Shown here one piece after another: positions 34,278-42,779 of a stretch of DNA of 64,000 nt. Every line of letters begins with the position of its first letter. The stretch's first letter is position 1. Origin of the DNA: Cyanobium sp. N.Huapi 1H5. Its GTDB lineage: Bacteria; Cyanobacteriota; Cyanobacteriia; PCC-6307; Cyanobiaceae. The notes under the pieces were generated by a model. It saw only the letters and a list, made by a program, of their open reading frames with translations, did no database searches and was not told the DNA's origin. The stretch covers positions 124,001-188,000 of the forward strand of contig NZ_JAGQBH010000003.1 of the NCBI RefSeq assembly GCF_024345535.1, written 5' to 3'. The position numbers and the translations under genes were made by a program.

Positions 34278-35399
34278 TCAGAGCCACTGCTTGCGGCGGA
34301 AATAGAGGTACAGGGAGATGCCGATCACGATCATCACGCCCCACACCGAGTAATAGCCGCCGCGCCACTCCAGCTCGGGCATCTCCTTGAAGTTCATGCC
34401 ATAGACACCGGCAATGAAGGTGAGCGGGATGAAGATGGTGGAGATGATCGTCAGCACCTTCATCACCTCGTTCATCCGATGGCTGAGGATCGAGAGGTAG
34501 GTGTCATGCATACCCCCGAGAATGTCGCGGTGAGTTTCCACGAGATCGATGATCTGGATGCAGTGGTCGTAGAGATCGCGCCAGAACACCCGGCTCTCGG
34601 CCGTCAGCAGGGGCGACTCACTCTTGACGATCATGGCCACCTCCTCCCGGATCGGCCAGACGGCCTTGCGCAGGCTGAGGATGGCCCGCTTGAGGCCATG
34701 GATCTCCTTGATGTCGCCGGGGTGGGGATCCTCCAGCAGCCGATCATCGACTTCCTCGATGATGTCGCCCATGCGTTCCACGGCCAGGAAGTAATGGTCG
34801 ACAACGGCGTCCAGCAGGGAGTAGGCGAGGTAGTCGGCCTTCATCCAGCGGATCCGACCGCCGGAGGAACGGATCCGATCACGCACCCCGTCGAAGACGT
34901 CGCCGTCATCCTCAAGGAAGGAAATCACGAAGTGATCGCCGAGGATCACGCTCACATGTTCGATGTCAATGGTCTGGGTGTCTTCGTTGAAGGCGATCAT
35001 CTTCAACACCATGAAGACATAGCCAGGAAACTCCTCCACCTTGGGGCGCTGGGTGGTATTGGCGATGTCCTCCAGGGTCATCGGATGCAGGCCGAAGCAC
35101 TCGCCGAGACGCTCCACCAGGGTGACGTCATGGACGCCACTGACATTCATCCAGGTGATGCTGCCCTCCTTCACCGCTTCAGCACAGCCGTTCACTGTGA
35201 AATCGCGATGCTCCGACCAGCCGTTGGCGTCGTAATGGATGAGATCGATCTGTACCTTGGCCAGCCGCTGCTCGCCCACGAACACCACGGTGCCGGGGGA
35301 GGACCCGGGCCGGATCCGGCGGCTGCGGATCCCTCGCCCGCCCGTGGCACCACTGGCGCCACGGATGCGCGGAGACGGTCGCGATGGCCTGGTCTTCAT
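34278..35399 (-). CDS. corA: CorA family magnesium/divalent cation transporter
   Basis: The 373-residue protein has a large cytoplasmic N-terminal domain (HPMTLEDIANTTQRPKVEEF is the typical signature) and a long coiled helix. Two C-terminal membrane spans follow, the first ending in the selectivity motif YGMNF. The very C-terminus is basic (YFRRKQWL). CorA pentamers import Mg2+ down the electrical gradient. ATG 35399 is preferred over ATG 35417 because the stretch between is not conserved-looking. It is divergent from no gene; tyrA lies upstream on the same strand. Confidence 0.92.
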   Translation of the reverse strand: MKTRPSRPSPRIRGASGATGGRGIRSRRIRPGSSPGTVVFVGEQRLAKVQIDLIHYDANGWSEHRDFTVNGCAEAVKEGSITWMNVSGVHDVTLVERLGECFGLHPMTLEDIANTTQRPKVEEFPGYVFMVLKMIAFNEDTQTIDIEHVSVILGDHFVISFLEDDGDVFDGVRDRIRSSGGRIRWMKADYLAYSLLDAVVDHYFLAVERMGDIIEEVDDRLLEDPHPGDIKEIHGLKRAILSLRKAVWPIREEVAMIVKSESPLLTAESRVFWRDLYDHCIQIIDLVETHRDILGGMHDTYLSILSHRMNEVMKVLTIISTIFIPLTFIAGVYGMNFKEMPELEWRGGYYSVWGVMIVIGISLYLYFRRKQWL

Positions 35400-35470
35400 C
35401 GCCGGGCCCGGAGGCATCAATGTGGTTCGGAGCCTATCGGCATCCCACGGTCAGAGAAAGTCGGGCCGCG

Positions 35471-36373
35471 TCAGAGGAAGTCGGGCCGCAGCTGCTGGCT
35501 GAGCACCAGCGACTGCTCCAGTCCGCCCCAGTCCTCCTGCCGCACCATCGCTTCGAGACCGACCAGGGAACGCCGGTAGTGCGCCAGGGCCTCCAGCAAC
35601 GCCTCCCGGTTGGCCCGGGCCATCAGCATCCCCAGCTCCGGGTTGCCGCCGCCGACGCGGGTCGTGTCGGCGAAGCCGCTGGAGGCCAGGGCCCGCACCA
35701 GGCCGGCGCCCTCCTCCGGCGCGGCGCCCGCCTCGCCGCCCCCGGCATCGGCCGCCTGCAGCAGGGCCGCTCCCACCAGCACCGGCAGGTGGGAGATGAG
35801 CGCCACGGCCCGGTCGTGGGCCTCGGCGTCGCAGCACAGCCAGCGGGCCCCGAGGGCCTGGGCCAGCTCCCGCACCGCCTCCAGCGCCGTCGGGTCGGTG
35901 TCCGGCTCCGGGGTCGCCACCCAGGGCCGTCCCCGGAACAGGCCCCTCTCCCCCGCCTCCACCCCGGCCCGGGCCGTCCCCGCCATCGGATGGGAGGCCA
36001 CGAAGCGGGACGCCGCCGGGACGCCGCTGTTCGCCGCCAGCAGCTGCCGCCAGCGGCGCAGCACCGGCCCCTTCACCGAGCCCACATCCGTGATCACCGC
36101 CGCGGCCGGCAGGGCCGCCAGCAGGGCGGGATCCGGCTCCAGCAGCCGGTCGAGGGGCAGGGCAAGCAGCACCAGTCCGCAGCCCGCCAGCACGGTTGGA
36201 TCGGTGCTGATCTCACTGGCCAGCCCCCGCTCCCTGGCCCGCTCGGCGGTGGCCGGCCGGTGTACCAGGGCCCGCACCTGGGCACCGGCCGCCATCAGAT
36301 CGAGACCGAGGGAACCGCCGATCAGGCCCAGGCCCACCACCCCCACCGGTTCGCGCTGCCAGAGGGGTGTCAT
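35471..36373 (-). CDS. tyrA: Arogenate/prephenate dehydrogenase
   Basis: The 300-residue protein starts with a NAD(P)-binding fold VGVVGLGLIGGSLGLDL and has ITDVGSVKGPVLRRW and SHPMAGTARAGVEAGE, the TyrA substrate-binding region around a catalytic His. Cyanobacterial TyrA usually prefers arogenate and NADP to make tyrosine; the cofactor choice is inferred from family knowledge. It starts 44 bases from the divergent helicase-like gene, an arrangement I recall from other picocyanobacteria. Confidence 0.9.
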   Translation of the reverse strand: MTPLWQREPVGVVGLGLIGGSLGLDLMAAGAQVRALVHRPATAERARERGLASEISTDPTVLAGCGLVLLALPLDRLLEPDPALLAALPAAAVITDVGSVKGPVLRRWRQLLAANSGVPAASRFVASHPMAGTARAGVEAGERGLFRGRPWVATPEPDTDPTALEAVRELAQALGARWLCCDAEAHDRAVALISHLPVLVGAALLQAADAGGGEAGAAPEEGAGLVRALASSGFADTTRVGGGNPELGMLMARANREALLEALAHYRRSLVGLEAMVRQEDWGGLEQSLVLSQQLRPDFL

Positions 36374-36416
36374 CGTCGCTGCGGATCGGCTGGGGCCAGC
36401 TTCCTACGATCCGGCG

Positions 36417-37874
36417 ATGTTGGAAGCCCGCGCCCACCAGCACCTCAAGGCTCTCCTGCAGCGAGAGGGGGTGGAACGCTGGCCCCATCACCTCACCCTC
36501 AGCCGCCTGGTGGCCCGCAGCCTGCGCCGGGCCGACCACACCCTGGTGCGGCTGGCCCCCGGCACCGCCCCCAGCTGGTGGATCAGCCTGCTGGTGCCCC
36601 TGGCCCTCAGCGAGGTCCCCCTGGCCCTGGTGGTGACCCCGGCCCTGCGCCAGCGGCTGCTGCGGGTGGAGTGGCCCCGGCTGCGCAGCGTGGGCCTGGA
36701 GCTGGCCTGCTGGGAAGGGCCCGGAGCCCCCGCCGGCACCCCGCTCTGGCTGCTCGACCACCGCGAGCTGGTGACGGCCTGGCGCCAGGGCGAACTGGGG
36801 GAGCGGCAACTGGTGATCCCCGAGGCCGAGACCCTGGAGGCGGCCCTGCGCGAGGCCCTGGAGGTGGAGCTGGAGCCCCGCCACTGGGACCAGCTGCGCC
36901 GCGTCCAGCCCAGCGCCGAAGGCTGCCTGCTGGCCCTGCACGAACGGCTCAGCCGCCGGGTGCTCGCCCACCCCCGCTCCCCCCACCGGCTGGTGGCCCT
37001 GGCCGACGATGACGAGGCCCCCCTGCGCCACCTGCTGCGGCTGCTGGAGCCCCTGCCGGAGCCCTGGCCCCGCTGGCTGAGCGCCGGGGCGGGCTGGAGC
37101 AGCTGGGCCCGGGTGGATCCGTCGTTGCTGCAGTGGAACCTGCTGCGGCAACCGCTTGAACCCCTGAACGAACTGGCCGGCCTTCTGGTGGGGCGGGGGG
37201 CGGTGCTGATCGGCGAGCTGGCCACCGGCCGGGCGGCGGAGGGTCAGCCCGCCTCCGGTGCCGCCCTGGGGCTGAAGCCCGCGGTGGTGCTGGATCTGGC
37301 CGATCCCCCCCTGTCCGACCCCCTGCCCCTCTACGCCCCCCTGCGCCAGCCCCTGCCCAACAGTCCCCAGTACGCCGAACACCTGCTGGAGCAGGGCCGC
37401 CGGCTGGTGCTGGGCCAGAGCGGCCTGTCGGTGGTGCTGATCGACGATCCGGCCCTGTGCCTGGGCCTGGCCAGCGGCCTGGCCGCCGAGTTCGGCAGCC
37501 GCGTGTGCCACCAGAACCTGGCCCCGGAGAGCAACGGGGTGGTGTGCTGCAGCTGGGACTGGTGGCTGGAGCACCAGCCGCGCCTGCCCCTGCCCTGCCA
37601 GGTGGTGGTGGGCCTGCTGCCGATCGCCAGCCTGGAGGATCCGCTGACGGCGGCCCGGGTGGGGGTGCTGCGCCAGCAGGGCCGGGACTGGTTCCGGGAG
37701 CTGCTGCTGCCCGAGGCCCTCAACCGGCTGCAGCGGGGCGTGGCGGGGCTGCGCCGCAGCGGCGGCCGGCTGGCGGTGCTGGATGGCCGCCTGCGGGGCC
37801 GCAGCTGGGGGCGGCTGGTGTTCACCGCCCTGGAGCCCTGGGTGGCCCTGACCCGCCTGCGGCCGGACTCCTAG
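36417..37874 (+). CDS. Helicase-like protein (DinG-related) without a Walker A motif
   Basis: The 485-residue protein starts at ATG 36417. It resembles DinG-type helicases in its N-terminal layout (THxLTSRLVARSLRR-like HLTLSRLVARSLRRADHT) and in its last motif (GGRLAVLDGRLRGRSWGRL). At the place of the Walker A loop it reads RLAPGTAPSWW, with no GKT/S. No DEAH box is obvious. Picocyanobacterial equivalents next to tyrA are commonly named helicase, but ATP-driven unwinding by this protein is doubtful. It may be a structural or DNA-binding derivative. Confidence 0.6.
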   Translation: MLEARAHQHLKALLQREGVERWPHHLTLSRLVARSLRRADHTLVRLAPGTAPSWWISLLVPLALSEVPLALVVTPALRQRLLRVEWPRLRSVGLELACWEGPGAPAGTPLWLLDHRELVTAWRQGELGERQLVIPEAETLEAALREALEVELEPRHWDQLRRVQPSAEGCLLALHERLSRRVLAHPRSPHRLVALADDDEAPLRHLLRLLEPLPEPWPRWLSAGAGWSSWARVDPSLLQWNLLRQPLEPLNELAGLLVGRGAVLIGELATGRAAEGQPASGAALGLKPAVVLDLADPPLSDPLPLYAPLRQPLPNSPQYAEHLLEQGRRLVLGQSGLSVVLIDDPALCLGLASGLAAEFGSRVCHQNLAPESNGVVCCSWDWWLEHQPRLPLPCQVVVGLLPIASLEDPLTAARVGVLRQQGRDWFRELLLPEALNRLQRGVAGLRRSGGRLAVLDGRLRGRSWGRLVFTALEPWVALTRLRPDS

Positions 37875-37902
37875 CCTGCTGCCAGTTGTCACCGAACGCC
37901 TG

Positions 37903-38154
37903 ATGGGGGAAGCCAAACGCCGGGCCGAGCAGGGTCTGCCGCCCCGTGACAAGCCACGCGCCAGCAAGGCCAAGAGCGTCGACACGTCCCCCCGGATCGT
38001 CGATTGGCTGCCCCTGACCCGCGACCAGGCCTCCCGCTTCGTGGCGATCACCACCAAGGGGGCCTGGATCGGCATCGGCGCCCTGGCTCTGTTCTGGGTG
38101 ACCGTGCGCTTCATCGGCCCGGCGGCCGGCTGGTGGACCCTGGCCGACGGCTGA
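37903..38154 (+). CDS. DUF2839 small membrane protein
   Basis: The 83-residue protein begins MGEAKRRAEQGLPPRDK, then SPRIVDWLPLTRDQASRFVA and one membrane helix (GAWIGIGALALFWVTVRFI). This is the DUF2839 pattern, a cyanobacterial family of unknown function. It lies 28 bases after the helicase-like gene, probably in one transcript. Confidence 0.85.
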   Translation: MGEAKRRAEQGLPPRDKPRASKAKSVDTSPRIVDWLPLTRDQASRFVAITTKGAWIGIGALALFWVTVRFIGPAAGWWTLADG

Positions 38155-38298
38155 GCGGACTTGTCGGGGGTCCCACTGGAGGCCTCCCCTGTGGCTGCCC
38201 CGTGCGGGTCTCCCCATTTAGCGACCCTGCCGGGCCGGGGCGCCTGGCGAGAATCGGAAGAAATCCTTATGATCTGCGGATCGTGATGGAAACGACCG

Positions 38299-38664
38299 AT
38301 GTTTCTCCGTCTGGCCGAGCAGTACCGCTCGGCCGTTGAGGATCTGATCCTGAGCCTCCAGGCCCTGGCCGTATCCCTGCGGAAACAGGGTCATGTGGCC
38401 ACCTGCTACACCTGCGGCGACGGCCGCGACGGCCATGGCGCCTCCTTCGTCGCCGACCTGGGTGACAACCACATGGTGCGGCTCCTGGTGTCCGATTTCG
38501 GCATCAGCTGGGTGGAGTCCCGCAACGGCCAGGAGCTGGTGAAACTCGAGGGTGCCGACGCCATCCAGGAACTGCAGCGGGTGGTGCTGGTGCTGCAGCC
38601 CACGGCCGAACCGGCCGCGGCCAGCCCCAGGTCTTCCGGAGCGGCTCTGCCGGCCCAGCCCTGA
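38299..38664 (+). CDS. DUF1815 family protein
   Basis: The 121-residue protein starts MFLRLAEQYRSAVEDLILSL, with HVATCYTCGDGRDGHGASF and HMVRLLVSDFGISWVE, typical of cyanobacterial DUF1815 proteins of unknown function. The Cys pair CYTCG could bind metal or be redox active. A -10-like TATGAT lies at 38268-38273, 25 bases before the ATG. Convergent with recA; the stop lies inside a shared terminator stem. Confidence 0.85.
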   Translation: MFLRLAEQYRSAVEDLILSLQALAVSLRKQGHVATCYTCGDGRDGHGASFVADLGDNHMVRLLVSDFGISWVESRNGQELVKLEGADAIQELQRVVLVLQPTAEPAAASPRSSGAALPAQP

Positions 38665-38691
38665 ATCAGGCTCCCGGGGCGCCTGATTCAG
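38661..38691. terminator. Bidirectional hairpin between DUF1815 gene and recA
   Basis: CTGAATCAGGC (38661-38671) and GCCTGATTCAG (38681-38691) pair perfectly over 11 bases around a nine-base loop. The hairpin separates two convergent genes and includes the DUF1815 stop codon. No T-tract follows on either side, so its terminator role is inferred from position. Confidence 0.6.
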
Positions 38692-38703
38692 GGGCCCCCG
38701 GGA

Positions 38704-39906
38704 TCAGCCCGCGGCGGGCAGCTCTTCCATCTCGGCGGCGTCGGCACCGGCCGCGGGTTTGGCGGCCGCCAGCTTGGCCGCCGCCGCCAGGGGCTTCATC
38801 GAGTTGGCGGTGACCTCGGAACCCTCGGTGAGCTTCTGGCGGGTGAGTGTCTCGATCACCTCCTTCGGTCCGGGGTTCTGCTCCAGCCAGGCGATCGTGT
38901 TGTCGCGGCCCTGGCCGATGTTGTCGCCCTCGTAGCTGTACCAGGCGCCCTTGCGGGTGACCACACCCGTTTCCTCGGCCAGATCGAGCAGGCAGCCCAG
39001 GGTGCTGATGCCGCGGCCGAAGAGGATGTCGAACTCGGCGATGCGGAAGGGGGGCGCCACCTTGTTCTTGGCCACCTTCACCTTGGCCCGGATGCCGTAC
39101 TCCTCGGTGCCGCGCTTGAGGGTCTGGATGCGGCGGATGTCGAGGCGCACCGAGGCATAGAACTTGAGGGCGTTGCCACCGGTGGTGGTTTCCGGGTTGC
39201 CGTAGGTGACGCCGATCTTCTGGCGCAGCTGGTTGAGGAAGATCACCGTGCAGCCGGACTTGCCGATGTTGCCGGTGATCTTGCGCATGGCCTGGCTCAT
39301 CAGCCGGGCCTGGCTGCCCACCGCCAGGTCGCCCATCTCCCCTTCGATCTCGGCCCGGGGGGTCAGGGCCGCCACCGAGTCGACGACGACGATGTCGACG
39401 GCGGCCGAGCGCACCAGCTGGTCAACGATCTCCAGGGCCATCTCGCCGGTGTCCGGCTGGGAGACCAGCAGGTTTTCGATGTCGACCCCGAGGGCGGCGG
39501 CATAGACCGGATCGAGGGCATGCTCCGCATCCACGAAGGCCGCCACGCCGCCGCGCTTCTGCACCTCGGCGATGGCATGGAGGGTGAGGGTGGTCTTGCC
39601 GGAGCTCTCGGGTCCGTAGACCTCCACCACCCGGCCCTTGGGATAGCCGCCCCCGAGGGCCAGATCGAGGGTGAGGGCCCCGGTGGGGACCGTTTCCACC
39701 CGCATGCGGGAGGCATCCCCCAGCCGCATGATCGAGCCCTTGCCGAAGTTGCGCTCGATCTGGGTGAGCACCAGACCCAGGGCCTTGTCGCGCTCCGCGG
39801 CGGCCCGGGGATCGCCGCTGGGGGCGGCGGCGGACACGTAGGAGGTGGACGGGGAGCTGGAGGAAGACGCTGCGGCGGCGGCCGTGGCCCTGGAATCGGC
39901 AGGCAT
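38704..39906 (-). CDS. recA: RecA recombinase
   Basis: RecA forms filaments on single-stranded DNA, drives strand exchange and triggers LexA self-cleavage. The 400-residue protein has Walker A GPESSGKT at 98-105, [40 protein letters not shown] and an acidic tail. The first 35 residues are a Ser/Ala-rich extension before the usual start of homology ([20 protein letters not shown]). The C-terminal Ala/Lys-rich linker is also typical of picocyanobacteria. A 14-base palindrome like a LexA box lies about 150 bases upstream of the start. Confidence 0.97.
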   Translation of the reverse strand: MPADSRATAAAAASSSSSPSTSYVSAAAPSGDPRAAAERDKALGLVLTQIERNFGKGSIMRLGDASRMRVETVPTGALTLDLALGGGYPKGRVVEVYGPESSGKTTLTLHAIAEVQKRGGVAAFVDAEHALDPVYAAALGVDIENLLVSQPDTGEMALEIVDQLVRSAAVDIVVVDSVAALTPRAEIEGEMGDLAVGSQARLMSQAMRKITGNIGKSGCTVIFLNQLRQKIGVTYGNPETTTGGNALKFYASVRLDIRRIQTLKRGTEEYGIRAKVKVAKNKVAPPFRIAEFDILFGRGISTLGCLLDLAEETGVVTRKGAWYSYEGDNIGQGRDNTIAWLEQNPGPKEVIETLTRQKLTEGSEVTANSMKPLAAAAKLAAAKPAAGADAAEMEELPAAG

Positions 39907-40054
39907 GGTGGGGGTAGGTGATGGAACGGGCCGCAGCCGGCTGGAGCCGTGCAGGCGGGGGATGGGGATGGGAGAGGGGGCCGGAACCGGGCGCCATCCT
40001 GCGACCTCTGGAGAACCAGTGCCACCCGGAGAGGCCGGCGTATCAATCCCGTGT

Positions 40055-40068
40055 AGTACGGGCGTACT
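40055..40068. promoter_or_regulatory. Candidate LexA (SOS) box upstream of recA
   Basis: AGTACGGGCGTACT is a perfect palindrome of AGTAC-N4-GTACT form. Cyanobacterial LexA boxes follow approximately RGTACNNNDGTWCB, and this site departs at one position (C at D). It lies between the HAD gene and recA, 149 bases from the recA ATG, implying a long leader if it controls recA. Confidence 0.6.
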
Positions 40069-40076
40069 CTAGCGGG

Positions 40077-40877
40077 TCATGGCCAGAGCGCCAGGGGGGC
40101 CTCAAAACCGGCGGGCTCCAGCCAGCGGATGCCCAGGGGGGCCAGCCCCTCCCCGTCCCCGGGGCCCAGGTACCCCCAGGACACCAGATAGCAGCGCACC
40201 GCCTCCAGCCCGGGGGTGCGCCGCACCAGCTCCAGGGTGGGGCGCCGGTCCTCGACGAACCACAGGGGACGCGCAGCGGGGTCGTGCCCGGCCAGCAGCC
40301 GCGCCAGCACCGACGGCTTGCTGCCCTGTTCGTGGCCGTACAGGGCCAGGGGCGTCAGGCCGGCGGCGGCCAGCAGGCGGGCGGCGAAGGCCCCGCCCTT
40401 GGTGGTGAGCACCGCCCAGTCGGCCCCCTCCGCCGCCAGACGCCGCAGGCGCGCCTCGACGCCGGGGTAGAAGCGGTGCAGGGCCAGCCAGGCGTCGAGG
40501 TCGGTGGCGATGGCCTCGGCCCGCAGACCCTCGAGGGCCTGCTGCAGCTGGTCGGTGGTCCAGCCCCAGCGCCGCAGGGCCGCCCCGAGGAAGGTCTCGT
40601 AGTCGGCCAGGGCGGCGTCGAGATCGATGTCGGGCCGGCCCAGCTCGGCGGCCATCAGCACCATCTCCCAGCCCTTGTGGATCAGGGGCCGCAACAGGGC
40701 GAACCCCGGCGGCGCCTGCTCCGGCAGATGCCAGTCGCCGGGGGCGGCGGTGCCGCGGTCGCCGGCGTCCCCGGCGACCAGGGCCAGGGCCGCCCGCCGG
40801 GCCGACCACCAGTACTCGACCATGCCGTCGACCAGCACGCCATCGAAGTCGAACACCAGCAGCGGGCGTTCAGGCAC
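40077..40877 (-). CDS. HAD-superfamily hydrolase
   Basis: The 266-residue protein starts MPERPLLVFDFDGVLVDG, the catalytic DxD of HAD phosphatases. It then has a long helical cap, WAVLTTKGGAFAARLLAAAG (motif II Thr) and KPSVLARLLAG with WFVEDRRPTLELV (motifs III and IV). The substrate is unknown. It starts 21 bases after the tRNA-Gln gene on the same strand and ends just before the recA control region. Confidence 0.85.
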   Translation of the reverse strand: MPERPLLVFDFDGVLVDGMVEYWWSARRAALALVAGDAGDRGTAAPGDWHLPEQAPPGFALLRPLIHKGWEMVLMAAELGRPDIDLDAALADYETFLGAALRRWGWTTDQLQQALEGLRAEAIATDLDAWLALHRFYPGVEARLRRLAAEGADWAVLTTKGGAFAARLLAAAGLTPLALYGHEQGSKPSVLARLLAGHDPAARPLWFVEDRRPTLELVRRTPGLEAVRCYLVSWGYLGPGDGEGLAPLGIRWLEPAGFEAPLALWP

Positions 40878-40898
40878 CGGTGGGAAGGGGAGAAAAAA

Positions 40899-40970
40899 CT
40901 GGGCCGCTAGGATTCGAACCTAGGAATGTCGGGACCAAAACCCGATGCCTTACCGCTTGGCGACGGCCCA
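40899..40970 (-). tRNA. trnQ: tRNA-Gln (anticodon UUG)
   Basis: The minus strand folds as a complete 72-base tRNA. TGGGCCG pairs with CGGCCCA in the acceptor stem. The anticodon arm has TCGGG/CCCGA around the loop TTTTGGT, giving anticodon TTG, and the T-arm contains GGTTCGAATCC. The discriminator base is G. CCA is not encoded. The gene lies between the Ycf45-like and HAD genes. Confidence 0.95.
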
Positions 40971-41082
40971 ATCAAGCCCATGGGATGGGACAGGCGTCGG
41001 TCCGAAACCGGCGCCTTGCTAGTTACCCACAGCGGCTGGTCCTTCGTCAACTCGCCGGCGTCCACCCCGGCGGCAGGCCCCT

Positions 41083-42681
41083 TCAGGCGGGAAAGACCCG
41101 CAGCCGCTGCTGCAGGCCGCGCCCGAAGACCGCACTGCGCAGCCGGTAGTGGTGCACCAGCTCGGCCTGCAGGGCCCGCACCGCTTCGCTGCGGGGCAGC
41201 AGTTCCACCGGCCGGCCCTCGGGCAGCACCACCTGCTCCACCGCCAGCCGGCATTCCTCCAGGGCCGCATGGGCGTCGTCGAGGCGGGCCGGTGCGGCCA
41301 CTTCCTCCTCCTCCGTCCCGGCTCCCCCGCGGCGCCGCTCCAGCAGGCGCTCCATGGCCCGCTGCAGCTGGTGGGGGGTGTCGGATTTGATCACCAGGAT
41401 CGGCAGGCCGAGGTCGCGGGCCTGGCGGCGCAGCTCCGGGTCGCGTCCCAGCTGGCCGCGCACGCTCAGCAGCGCATCCGCCTGCTCCGGGCCCGCCACC
41501 ACCTGCACCGGCAGCTGGCGGCGGCGCACGGCCTCCTCCAGCTGCTGGGCCGCCAGCCCCACCCCGTAGACCCGCAGGGCAGGCACCGCCGGGGCGGAGG
41601 CGGCGGCGGGGGCCGGCCGGGGGGCCGTCGGATCGGGCCGGGGCACCACCGCCAGGGGGGCGGGGCGCCGGGGAGGTGGAGCGGCGGTGCCCCAGGCGGG
41701 CGGCGGGGCGGGGCGGACAGGACCGTCGTCGCACAGCACCAGGCGGCCGTCGCCGCCCAGCTCCCGCACCTGGGGGTGGGTGGGCTGGCCGCGCAGCAGC
41801 AGGTCCACGGTGCCGGCCACGTCGCGGTGGACGAGCCAGCGGTGGCGGCTGTGCATCTCCACCGCCAGGGGGAAGGTGGGCTCGGCCGCCCGTTCCAGCA
41901 CGGTCTTCTGGGTGCGGCGGCGGCGGGCCTCCTCGTCCCCCAGGGTGACCGACTGGATCCCGCCCACCAGGTCGCTGAGGGTGGGGTTGCGGATCAGGTT
42001 GGCCAGCTCGTTGCCGTGGGCCGTGGCCACCAGCATCACGCCCCGTTCGGCGATGGTGCGGGCCGCCTGGGCCTCCAGTTCGGTGCCGATCTCATCGATG
42101 ACGATGACCTCGGGCATGTGGTTCTCCACCGCCTCGATCATCACCTGGTGCTGCAGCTCCGGGCGGGCCACCTGCATGCGCCGGGCCCGGCCGATCGCCG
42201 GGTGGGGAATGTCGCCGTCGCCGGCGATCTCGTTGCTGGTGTCGATCACCACCACCCGCCGCTGCAGGTCGTCGGCCAGCACCCGGGCGATCTCCCGCAG
42301 GGCCGTGGTCTTGCCCACCCCGGGGCGGCCCATCAGAAGCAGCGACTGGCCCGTGTCCAGCAGGTCGCGCACCATCGCCACCGTGCCGAACACGGCCCGG
42401 CCCACCCGGCAGGTGAGGCCCACCACGTCGCCGGTGCGGTTGCGGATGGCGCTGATGCGGTGCAGGGTGCGCTCGATGCCGGCCCGGTTGTCGCCACCGA
42501 ACGGGCCAAGACGCTGCAGCACCGCCGCCAGATCGGAACGCTCGATCGGGTCGTTGCCCAGGGCCCGCACGCGGCCGGGGTAGCGGGCCTCGGGCACCCG
42601 GCCCAGGTCGAGCACCACCTCCAGCAGCCCCTCCCGCTGCTCCGGTCCCGCCAGGGCCCGCTGCACCACGGGCGGCAGCAC
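41083..42681 (-). CDS. Ycf45-like AAA ATPase with C-terminal R3H-type region
   Basis: This 532-residue protein has the SpoIIIAA/Ycf45 AAA core: Walker A GRPGVGKTT at 118-126, RRVVVIDTSNEIAGDGDIPH, Walker B EVIVIDEIGTE and TAHGNELANLIRNPTLSDLV. A Pro/Ala-rich linker and a C-terminal EAVRALQAELVHHYRLRSAV region of R3H type follow, proposed to bind single-stranded nucleic acid. The family is conserved in cyanobacteria and some plastids but its role is unknown. The first ordinary start is GTG 42681. Conserved-looking residues TDDLDRLLA lie in frame just upstream, so the true start may be a CTG. It lies downstream of ldpA on the same strand. Confidence 0.8.
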   Translation of the reverse strand: MLPPVVQRALAGPEQREGLLEVVLDLGRVPEARYPGRVRALGNDPIERSDLAAVLQRLGPFGGDNRAGIERTLHRISAIRNRTGDVVGLTCRVGRAVFGTVAMVRDLLDTGQSLLLMGRPGVGKTTALREIARVLADDLQRRVVVIDTSNEIAGDGDIPHPAIGRARRMQVARPELQHQVMIEAVENHMPEVIVIDEIGTELEAQAARTIAERGVMLVATAHGNELANLIRNPTLSDLVGGIQSVTLGDEEARRRRTQKTVLERAAEPTFPLAVEMHSRHRWLVHRDVAGTVDLLLRGQPTHPQVRELGGDGRLVLCDDGPVRPAPPPAWGTAAPPPRRPAPLAVVPRPDPTAPRPAPAAASAPAVPALRVYGVGLAAQQLEEAVRRRQLPVQVVAGPEQADALLSVRGQLGRDPELRRQARDLGLPILVIKSDTPHQLQRAMERLLERRRGGAGTEEEEVAAPARLDDAHAALEECRLAVEQVVLPEGRPVELLPRSEAVRALQAELVHHYRLRSAVFGRGLQQRLRVFPA

Positions 42682-42779
42682 GGCCAGCAGACGATCCAGG
42701 TCGTCGGTGACCCGCTGGGGGGAGAGGGAAGGGGGGGGCGAAGGCTCCAGGGGGCGGCGGGGGGAGCTGTCCGTTCGTT

